The notes below the pieces were generated by a model. That model ran no database searches, had not been told where the DNA came from, and saw only the letters and a program-made list of their open reading frames with translations. Made by a program: the position numbers and the translations under genes. 20,446 nucleotides of DNA, taken from positions 4,947 through 25,392 of the forward strand of contig DFFM01000015.1 of assembly GCA_002369515.1 (NCBI GenBank), in the 5' to 3' direction. Shown here piece by piece: positions 15,103 through 20,446 of the stretch. Numbering within the stretch: the first letter of the stretch is position 1; each line of letters starts with the position of its first letter. Source of the DNA: Prevotella sp. UBA3776. GTDB lineage: Bacteria; Bacteroidota; Bacteroidia; Bacteroidales; Bacteroidaceae.

Positions 15103-15190
15103 CAAAAAATATCTCACGACGTTGCAAAATTATCTCACGACGTTGCGTTGGAATTCTCTAGAGAATTTTGATGTATTTCACGACGTTGTT
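15088..15190. repeat. 21-22-nt direct-repeat array with embedded palindrome
   Basis: The core TATCTCACGACGTTG occurs at 15110 and 15131. A variant TAACTCACGGCGCTG is at 15088 and TATTTCACGACGTTG at 15174. Spacings are 22, 21 and 43 nt, so the fourth falls two repeat lengths away. The missing slot holds a perfect 16-nt palindrome, AATTCTCTAGAGAATT (15152-15167). The array lies between the C1 peptidase and PAP2-barrel genes. Confidence 0.75.
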
Positions 15191-15268
15191 TTCGGGGTGA
15201 GGGGAAACATCGGTTTTTCTCTCGGTCCTGCACGTGAAAACTCATGTTTCACAGTGCCACTCCGAGGC

Positions 15269-16480
15269 TCAGATGCCCAGTTTCTTGCGGATGTCCTTGG
15301 GGATGGCGTTCTTGTTGATGAGGAAGTCCATGGTCTTGGCGGCAACGAAAGCCTTGGTCATGTACCAAGTGCCCTTGTAGTCGCCGTATTCGCCCCAAGA
15401 GTTCTTCACCATGTAGTATTCCTTGCCGTTCTGGTCCTTGGCCACACCATAGATGTGCATGCCGTGGTCGTCGGTGAGTTCCCAGTTGTCGAAGCCTTCC
15501 TGGCGCATCTCTTGTGTGGGCACCATTTCGGGAGCGTTCACGCCCAGGCTGTCCAGCTTGCTCTTCTTCTCGGTCTGGGTGAGCTTGAGCCAGCGGGCTG
15601 CGTCGCTGCCGCTGAGGCTCTGTGCCTTCTTGGTGTCGTAGAGAATGCCGAGGCCCTTGCGGGTGAATCCCTCCTCGCTTACGTCGCCGCCCCAGGCCAC
15701 GGTGTAGCCCTCGGCCAGTGCGTTGTCGATGATGCGCATCATCTCATCCATGGGCACGTTGTAGCTCAGCCCCCAGCGCCAGTTGTCCTGCACTTCGACG
15801 GCAAACTTGGTGTAGAAGGGGTGATGGGTGTAGCTGGTGATGCTCACATAGTCGTTCCAGTCGAGTCCAAGCGACGATGCAAACGTCTTCGGGGTGTATT
15901 TCTTGCCTTCGTAGGTGAACTCTTCGGGGCATTTGCCCAGATAGGCGTCCAGAATGCCCTGCAGTCCGGGCTTCCACTGGTTGGAGATTTTCTTGGCCTT
16001 GTTCTTGGCGATGGCGTCCACGTAGGGTTCCATCACCGAGAAGAACTCGTTGAAGTTGGCCAGCGAGTCGCCCTGCATGGTGCCGGGCAGCGGCATGGCG
16101 GTTTCGGGGCAGATGCCGTGGCGCTTGATGATGTCGAGCACGTCCTCGGCGCTGCCGCCCTGCGAGAACTGGCTGTCACCGTGCATGCGTACGGTGAGCA
16201 CGGCGCGCTCCATGTAGTCCTTGTTGGCGATGAACATTTCGCAGAGGTTGTATTCCTTGCCGGTTTTCTTCAGGATTTCGCTCTCGAAGAACGAGAGTGT
16301 GGAGTAGGCCCAGCAGGTGCCGCTGCGGTTCTGGTCTTTGATGCTGGTGATTTTGTGCTCTTTGATGGTGGTGAATACGGGCTTGTTGGGATTGTCTTTC
16401 TTTTCGTCCTTCTTGCCCTCTTGTGCGTTAGCTCCCATGGCAATCATGGTGGCGAGCGCCAGTGTCAATAGTTTCTTCAT
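15269..16480 (-). CDS. Secreted C1-family cysteine aminopeptidase (bleomycin hydrolase / PepC-like)
   Basis: This papain-fold peptidase belongs to the C1B family (bleomycin hydrolase, PepC). The 403-residue chain begins with a signal peptide (MKKLLTLALATMIAMGANAQ), so it probably acts in the periplasm or outside, unlike the cytosolic PepC of lactic-acid bacteria. A charged Lys/Glu linker follows. The active site is complete: Gln50 and Cys56 in KDQNRSGTCWAYS, His339 in DDHGMHIYG, and Asn360 in MVKNSWGEYG. The long insert between Cys and His is usual for this family. The ATG at 16478-16480 begins the signal peptide. It lies 90 nt downstream of a Xaa-Pro aminopeptidase gene on the same strand, suggesting a shared role in peptide use. 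Whether it is an aminopeptidase or an endopeptidase cannot be decided here. Confidence 0.9.
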   Translation of the reverse strand: MKKLLTLALATMIAMGANAQEGKKDEKKDNPNKPVFTTIKEHKITSIKDQNRSGTCWAYSTLSFFESEILKKTGKEYNLCEMFIANKDYMERAVLTVRMHGDSQFSQGGSAEDVLDIIKRHGICPETAMPLPGTMQGDSLANFNEFFSVMEPYVDAIAKNKAKKISNQWKPGLQGILDAYLGKCPEEFTYEGKKYTPKTFASSLGLDWNDYVSITSYTHHPFYTKFAVEVQDNWRWGLSYNVPMDEMMRIIDNALAEGYTVAWGGDVSEEGFTRKGLGILYDTKKAQSLSGSDAARWLKLTQTEKKSKLDSLGVNAPEMVPTQEMRQEGFDNWELTDDHGMHIYGVAKDQNGKEYYMVKNSWGEYGDYKGTWYMTKAFVAAKTMDFLINKNAIPKDIRKKLGI

Positions 16481-16570
16481 GTTTTTTTTTATTTGTTTTT
16501 TGAGTTTGTAAGTTGCTGGCTTCTTGTGTGGTTACAAATTGTTTTCCAACCTGGTCGTTTCACCCTCACA

Positions 16571-17956
16571 TCAGTTTCTCTCTATGTCTTTCGGGTGGTA
16601 GGGAATGCGCTCGTGGCCGAGGAATCGGCATCCGTCGCTGGTGATGAGCAGGTCGTCCTCTATGCGTATGCCGCCGAAGTCCTTGTAGGTTTCCAGCCGC
16701 TCGAAGTTGAGGAAATCCTTGCAATGGCCGCTGGCGCGCCAGTCGTCGATGAGTGCGGGAATGAAGTAGATGCCCGGTTCGTCGGTGACGACGAATCCTT
16801 CCTGCAGTCGGCGCCCCATGCGCAGGCAGTTGGTGCCAAACTGCTCCAAGTTGGGGCGAGTCTCCTCGTCGAACCCAACGTTCGTCTGGTCGAGCCCCTC
16901 CATGTCGTGAACGTCCATGCCCATCATGTGTCCCAGTCCGTGAGGCAGGAACATGGCGTGGGCTCCGGCGCGCACAGCTTCGTCAACGTCGCCGCGCATG
17001 AGTCCCAGTTCTTTCAGCCTTTCGGTCATGCGGCGGCACACGGCAAAGTGTACGTCCATGTATTTCACGCCGGGACGGGCCACGTCGAGCACGTAGTCAT
17101 GGCATTCCTCCACGATGCTGTAGATTTCCAGCTGCCGCTGTGTGAACTTGCCTCCGACGGGCATGGTGCGCGTGTGGTCGGAGCAGTAGTCGTCGAGCTC
17201 ACAGCCTGCATCGCACAGTGCCAGGCGGCCTTCCTCCAGCGGTGCGTCGGAGGGGCAGCCGTGCATGATTTCGCCGTGCTGGCTGAAGATGGTGGCAAAG
17301 GAGTTGCCGTTGGCCAGCGAGTTGGCTATGCCGTCCACCTGGCCGCCGACGTATCGCTCGGTGACGCCGGGACGGATGAGTCGCTGGGCGGTGGTGTGCA
17401 TCTGATAGCCCACGTCGCAGGCCCGCTCGATGGCCTCAATCTCTTGGGGCTCCTTGGTGGAGCGCATCTTCACCACGGCCCGGATGAGCGGCATCGAGGC
17501 GCGCTGCTTTTGCTCGGCGGGATGGATGGCGAGCAGGTCCATGATTTGTATCTTCGTGTCGTGGCGGTAGGGCGGCAGGAAGTGGACGGTGCGGTGCGCT
17601 GCAATGGCGTCCTGGCAAATCTGGCGCAGCTGCGACATGGGGGCGCTGTTGCCCACGCCCACCTGGGCGGCCAAGTCGGCAACGCAATCCACCGATCCGT
17701 ACCACACGATGTCCTCTATGTCTATGTCGTCGCCAATGAGGGTTTCGCGGTCGTTGTCAATGTCGATGACGCCCACCAAACCGTCGCGGTGCTGTCCGAA
17801 GTAATAGACGAACGACGAGTCCTGGCGGAATGGGAAATAGGCGTTGGCAGGATAGTTCTTGGGAGCCTCGTTGTTGCCGAAGAGCAGAATCACTCCACTG
17901 CCTACAAGGCGTTTGAGTTCGGCGCGTCGGCCGACGTATGTTTCTCTGCTGAACAT
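16571..17956 (-). CDS. pepP: Xaa-Pro aminopeptidase, M24B family (PepP-like)
   Basis: This cytosolic dinuclear metallopeptidase removes an N-terminal residue preceding proline. The 461-residue protein has an AMP_N-type N-terminal domain (about 1-130; GVILLFGNNEAPKNYPANAY) and a pita-bread catalytic domain. All five metal ligands are present: Asp249 in LALCDAG, Asp260 in CSDHTRTM, His343 in PHGLGHMMG, Glu393 in VTDEPGIYF and Glu433 in GGIRIEDD. The length and ligand order match PepP rather than methionine aminopeptidase (about 250 residues). There is no signal peptide. It is followed 90 nt downstream by the secreted C1 peptidase gene, so the two may be co-transcribed. A possible -7 box lies about 75 nt upstream. 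Confidence 0.94.
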   Translation of the reverse strand: MFSRETYVGRRAELKRLVGSGVILLFGNNEAPKNYPANAYFPFRQDSSFVYYFGQHRDGLVGVIDIDNDRETLIGDDIDIEDIVWYGSVDCVADLAAQVGVGNSAPMSQLRQICQDAIAAHRTVHFLPPYRHDTKIQIMDLLAIHPAEQKQRASMPLIRAVVKMRSTKEPQEIEAIERACDVGYQMHTTAQRLIRPGVTERYVGGQVDGIANSLANGNSFATIFSQHGEIMHGCPSDAPLEEGRLALCDAGCELDDYCSDHTRTMPVGGKFTQRQLEIYSIVEECHDYVLDVARPGVKYMDVHFAVCRRMTERLKELGLMRGDVDEAVRAGAHAMFLPHGLGHMMGMDVHDMEGLDQTNVGFDEETRPNLEQFGTNCLRMGRRLQEGFVVTDEPGIYFIPALIDDWRASGHCKDFLNFERLETYKDFGGIRIEDDLLITSDGCRFLGHERIPYHPKDIERN

Positions 17957-18032
17957 GTTTGTTTCTTCTGGTGTTTTGTTGTTTCTTGAGTATTATTTCA
18001 GGTTTGCTGTCGGAATAGGCCGAACAGTTCTG

Positions 18033-18040
18033 CAAAAATA
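18033..18040 (-). promoter_or_regulatory. Candidate -7 box for the Xaa-Pro aminopeptidase gene
   Basis: On the minus strand TATTTTTG matches TAnnTTTG and would give a leader of about 70 nt. No convincing -33 TTTG is seen at the right distance. Confidence 0.33.
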
Positions 18041-18126
18041 CAACATTCCATGCAGATTAGCCGTGCTTTTACTCTTATTTTATGTTAAGAGTGCAGGTTT
18101 TTCGCTTTTTGGCTGACATACTGAAA

Positions 18127-18182
18127 GCGGGCGCCAGCCCTTCGCTCCTTTTTCTGTGGCGCGAAGTAGGCTTGGTGCCCGC
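18127..18182 (-). terminator. Nested stem-loop after the DUF805 gene
   Basis: An outer stem pairs GCGGGCGCCAGCC (18127-18139) with GGCTTGGTGCCCGC (18169-18182), with one G-U and one bulge. An inner stem pairs CTTCGC (18140-18145) with GCGAAG (18161-18166). It lies 40 nt past the DUF805 stop and is GC-rich in AT-rich surroundings. The minus-strand T-tract after it is weak (CTTTCAG). Confidence 0.5.
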
Positions 18183-18221
18183 TTGCTTGCATCTCACCGA
18201 ACGTTCACGGCGGCTTCGAGG

Positions 18222-18755
18222 CTATCCTATCACCTCAATCTCCTCTTCGTCAGTGCCATATTTGGGCGAAGCGCCCCATTTGTTGGGTTCGGGCTTGCTG
18301 TCCTTGCAGAAGAACACCAGCAGGACGAGGCCCATGACCATGCTGGCCAGCATGAGGCCCAACACCAGCGGGTCGCTGTAGGCTTCAACCAGTTTCTTGC
18401 CCAATTTCTCGGCGTTGCTCTCGCCGTATTTTTCAATGATGGGCAGTATCTTTATGGTCAATGCGCCCGTAAAAGCACAGCCCAAAAGCATGGCCGCTCC
18501 ATACCACCAGCCACTGTGTCCGGTGTCGTGCAGGCGGCGCACACTCAGCGGAATCATGACAAGTAACACAGCCAGGCTGATGATGGCTCCCAGGATAGGG
18601 ATGAATCCCAGGAAATAACTGCCCAAGCCTAAAACCAACGCACACCACCAGTATTCCGAGCGGCGCGAACGTCCTCCCATTACGGTCAACTTGCCCATGG
18701 CTTCTTTCAGAGCCTCAGTCAATGTCAATTGGGGTTTAGCTTTCATTTTCTCCAT
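18222..18755 (-). CDS. DUF805 family inner-membrane protein
   Basis: This 177-residue membrane protein belongs to DUF805, whose function is not established. It has the family landmarks GRSRRSEYWW (28-37), RRLHDTGHSGWW (73-84) and the C-terminal PNKWGASPKY (157-166). Four hydrophobic segments are visible, at about 36-52, 53-71, 82-103 and 129-150. The stretch between the last two is polar and charged. The tail is acidic (TDEEEIEVIG). Two in-frame ATGs exist (18755 and 18746); the first is used, and the difference is three residues. It is downstream of trmD with a 179-nt gap filled by a 7-nt tandem repeat. No good promoter of its own is seen, so read-through from trmD is possible. Confidence 0.88.
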   Translation of the reverse strand: MEKMKAKPQLTLTEALKEAMGKLTVMGGRSRRSEYWWCALVLGLGSYFLGFIPILGAIISLAVLLVMIPLSVRRLHDTGHSGWWYGAAMLLGCAFTGALTIKILPIIEKYGESNAEKLGKKLVEAYSDPLVLGLMLASMVMGLVLLVFFCKDSKPEPNKWGASPKYGTDEEEIEVIG

Positions 18756-18782
18756 AGCAATTGTTTTTTTGTTTTTATGTAG

Positions 18783-18866
18783 GTTTATGGTTTATAGTTT
18801 ACAGTTTACAGTTTATAGTTTATGGTTTACAGTTTATGGTTTATGGTTTACAGTTTATAGTTTATG
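18783..18866. repeat. Twelve-copy GTTTAYR heptad array between trmD and the DUF805 gene
   Basis: Twelve uninterrupted 7-nt units share GTTTA and end in TG (5), TA (3) or CA (4); a degenerate thirteenth, GTTTTCG, follows. Downstream, units in opposite orientation (CTGTAAACTGTCAACTGTCAACC, 18880-18902) and a CCCCCAGGGG block (18905-18914) complete an arrangement like the element after ilvC. On the minus strand the array starts 27 nt upstream of the DUF805 start codon. Confidence 0.85.
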
Positions 18867-18934
18867 GTTTTCGACCCTTCTGTAAACTGTCAACTGTCAA
18901 CCATCCCCCAGGGGAGCTTGTTCTTGGCCGTTCT

Positions 18935-19609
18935 TCATTTCAGCAAGTCGGGCCTTAGGCGCTTGGTGCGTTCCATGGCCTGTTCCAGCTCCCAGTTCTT
19001 GATGTTGGCCTCATGCCCGCTCAGCAGCACGTCGGGCACCTTCCACCCCTTGTAGTCGGCTGGCCGCGTGTAGATGGGAGCCGCCAGAAGGTCGTCCTGA
19101 AAACAGTCCGAGAGCGCACTCTGCTCGTCGCCTATCACGCCAGGCACCACGCGCACGATGGCGTCGGCCATGACTGCAGCAGCCAGTTCGCCGCCCGTGA
19201 GCACATAGTCGCCAATGCTGATTTCGCGCGTGATCAGATGGTCGCGAATGCGCTGGTCGATGCCTTTGTAGTGGCCGCACAGAATGATGATGTTCTCCTT
19301 GAGCGACAGGTCGTTGGCCACATGCTGCGTAAACTGCTCGCCGTCGGGCGAAGTGAAAATCACCTCGTCGTAGTTGCGCTCGCTCTTCAGTTTCGATATG
19401 CAGGCGTCAATGGGCTGGCACTTCATCACCATGCCCGCAAACCCGCCGTAAGGATAGTCGTCCACGCGTCGCCACTTGTCGTCCGTGTAGTCGCGCAGGT
19501 TGTGCAGGTGGATCTCGGCCAGTCCTTTCTTCTGCGCCCTGGCCAGAATCGATTCGTGAACGAATCCCTCAATCATTTCCGGCAGCACTGTGATGATGTC
19601 TATTCTCAT
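18935..19609 (-). CDS. trmD: tRNA (guanine-N1)-methyltransferase (TrmD)
   Basis: TrmD uses S-adenosylmethionine to methylate G37 next to the anticodon of tRNAs such as those for Leu, Pro and Arg, preventing +1 frameshifting. The 224-residue product has the SPOUT trefoil-knot features: [14 protein letters not shown] (54-67), [14 protein letters not shown] (132-145), Arg153 in [12 protein letters not shown], Asp168 in SALSDCF, and [20 protein letters not shown]. The usual CGRYEGIDERV loop reads [11 protein letters not shown] (111-121), so the conserved Glu is Lys115. I believe this is common in Bacteroidetes. The frame is open to 19711, but the ATG at 19607-19609 gives the canonical [12 protein letters not shown] start. 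The gene lies between carB and the DUF805 gene, all on the minus strand. Confidence 0.95.
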   Translation of the reverse strand: MRIDIITVLPEMIEGFVHESILARAQKKGLAEIHLHNLRDYTDDKWRRVDDYPYGGFAGMVMKCQPIDACISKLKSERNYDEVIFTSPDGEQFTQHVANDLSLKENIIILCGHYKGIDQRIRDHLITREISIGDYVLTGGELAAAVMADAIVRVVPGVIGDEQSALSDCFQDDLLAAPIYTRPADYKGWKVPDVLLSGHEANIKNWELEQAMERTKRLRPDLLK

Positions 19610-19648
19610 TTCGTTGTTGTTTTCTTTTTTTGATGGCACATGATGCTG

Positions 19649-19656
19649 CAAATTTA
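19649..19656 (-). promoter_or_regulatory. Candidate -7 box for trmD
   Basis: On the minus strand TAAATTTG matches TAnnTTTG exactly and would give a leader of about 33 nt. The -33 region is poor. The carB terminator ends about 54 nt upstream of it, consistent with an independent trmD promoter. Confidence 0.42.
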
Positions 19657-19709
19657 CAAAAACTCCATTAAAAACGGTAGAACATCTTGGAAAACTTTCG
19701 TCAGAGAAC

Positions 19710-19745
19710 AAAAAAATCCCCCTCTGCCTGCGAACAGAGAGGGAG
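19710..19745 (-). terminator. Intrinsic terminator of carB
   Basis: On the minus strand CTCCCTCT (19745 down to 19738) pairs with AGAGGGGG (19725 down to 19718; one G-U), with a short inner CTG/CAG stem in the loop. T7 (19716 down to 19710) follows, one base after the stem. It is 42 nt past the carB stop. Confidence 0.85.
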
Positions 19746-19786
19746 TTTCTTCAATATGCACAGAGTCTTAACCCATGCTTTTTCGT

Positions 19787-20446
19787 TTACGCGTTGTACT
19801 CTTGCCAGCTCTTTATTTTGATGTCGTTCTGGCCGAGCGCGCAGAAGGCTTGTATGAAGGCCTTGGCCAGTCGCGTGTTGGTCATGAGGGGCGTGTTGTG
19901 GTCGATGGCACCGCGGCGAATCTTGTATCCGTTGGTCAGCTCGCGCTTGGTGTGGTTCTTCGGCACGTTGATGATGAGTGCGAACTTGTGGTCGGCAATC
20001 ATGTTCATCACGTTGTTTTCGCCGGGTTCGTCGGGCCAGCTTACGGTCTTGGCATCCACGCCGTTTTCGCAGAAGAAGCGGGCCGTGCCTTCTGTGGCGT
20101 AGATGTTGAATCCCTTCTTGGTGAGCTGGCGGGCGGGCTCAAGCAGGTCGAGCTTGCCTTTCACGCCGCCTGACGAGATGAGGATGTTGGCCGGAGCCTC
20201 GGGCACCCTGTAGCCGGTGGCGATGAGGGCGTTGAGCAGCGCCTCGTTGAGGTCGTCGCCAAGGCAGCCCACCTCGCCCGTTGACGACATATCGACACCC
20301 AGCACGGGGTCGGCGTTCTGCAGTCGGGCGAAAGAGAACTGGCTGGCCTTCACGCCGATGCGGTCGATGTCGAACTCGCTCTTGTCGGGGCGCGAGTAGG
20401 GGGCGTCGAGCATGATCTTGGTGGCTGTCTCGATGAAGTTGCGCTT
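19787..20446 (-). CDS. carB: Carbamoyl-phosphate synthase large subunit, C-terminal part (CarB, partial)
   Basis: This is the C-terminal 219 residues of the roughly 1,070-residue synthetase; the rest lies beyond the right edge, and the frame is open to the last base. CarB makes carbamoyl phosphate for pyrimidine and arginine synthesis, using ammonia delivered by CarA. The visible part starts KRNFIETATKIMLDAPYSRP, then FSFARLQNADPVLGVDMSST with TGEVGCLG, the end of the second ATP-grasp half. It finishes with the MGS-like allosteric domain (ILISSGGVKGKLDLLEPA, YATEGTARFF, PLMTNTRLAKAF). The methionine at 20413 is internal and not a start. The gene ends at a clear terminator before trmD. Regulation by UMP or ornithine, known for some CarB proteins, cannot be judged here. 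Confidence 0.95.
   Translation of the reverse strand, partial: KRNFIETATKIMLDAPYSRPDKSEFDIDRIGVKASQFSFARLQNADPVLGVDMSSTGEVGCLGDDLNEALLNALIATGYRVPEAPANILISSGGVKGKLDLLEPARQLTKKGFNIYATEGTARFFCENGVDAKTVSWPDEPGENNVMNMIADHKFALIINVPKNHTKRELTNGYKIRRGAIDHNTPLMTNTRLAKAFIQAFCALGQNDIKIKSWQEYNA

Noticed and set aside
15231..15256. Small hairpin just after the C1 peptidase stop as its terminator
   Set aside because: The stem is short and bulged and lacks a T-run on the minus strand; the hairpin at 15067-15102 is a better candidate.
15122..17989. Two long plus-strand frames opposite the peptidase genes (15122-16471 and 16493-17989)
   Set aside because: Both are antisense to genes with complete active sites, and neither resembles a known protein.
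18071..18092. 7-bp hairpin ACTCTTA/TAAGAGT upstream of the Xaa-Pro aminopeptidase gene
   Set aside because: It is short and AT-rich, with no T-run on the relevant strand; probably chance.
18783..18866. CRISPR array
   Set aside because: The 7-nt units are contiguous without spacers, and no cas gene is present.
19610..19711. Upstream extension of trmD to 19711
   Set aside because: The canonical TrmD start [12 protein letters not shown] is at 19609; the extension overlaps the carB terminator and the candidate promoter.

Overview
The window looks like a chromosomal segment of a Bacteroidales bacterium, most likely Prevotella or a close relative. Three things point there. Upstream regions carry the Bacteroidetes promoter signature (TAnnTTTG, with TTTG about 19-21 nt upstream) and lack clear Shine-Dalgarno sites. 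The proteins match Bacteroidales versions (OmpA-like porin, PAP2-barrel fusion, TrmD with a [10 protein letters not shown] loop). The intergenic DNA holds AT-rich heptad arrays and G/C-block repeats. The genus is an inference.

Layout: cobU (minus, 38-565) diverges from an OmpA-family porin gene (plus, 778-1959), which ends at a long inverted-repeat terminator. Next comes the branched-chain amino acid block on the plus strand: ilvD, ilvB, ilvN and a FatA-like acyl-ACP thioesterase gene (2260-7137), behind one strong promoter and closed by a clean terminator. ilvC (7652-8695) follows with its own promoter and a leader of about 140 nt. Together these genes supply acetolactate synthase, ketol-acid reductoisomerase and dihydroxyacid dehydratase; the final transaminase is not here. 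The gap before ilvC holds what looks like the C-terminal stub of a dead outer-membrane beta-barrel gene.

All complete genes from 8969 to the right end are on the minus strand. recJ and recQ form a compact repair pair. Next comes a secreted PAP2 phosphatase fused to an outer-membrane-like barrel, then a secreted bleomycin-hydrolase-like C1 peptidase, a PepP-type Xaa-Pro aminopeptidase, a DUF805 membrane protein, trmD, and the 3' end of carB running off the window.

The coding content is mostly ordinary housekeeping, and I do not see a convincing new multi-gene system. The less explained material is between genes: three arrays with a 7-nt period (5780-5814, 8731-8758, 18783-18866), two of them tied to G/C-block repeats; a 21-22-nt direct-repeat array that runs into a terminator (15088-15190); a 12-bp inverted repeat enclosing the ilvC promoter; and a possible structured ilvC leader. 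At protein level, the PAP2-barrel fusion, the RecQ with a displaced zinc site, the fungal-like IlvC and the TrmD loop substitution deserve a look. No rRNA, tRNA, CRISPR array or intact mobile element was recognised.
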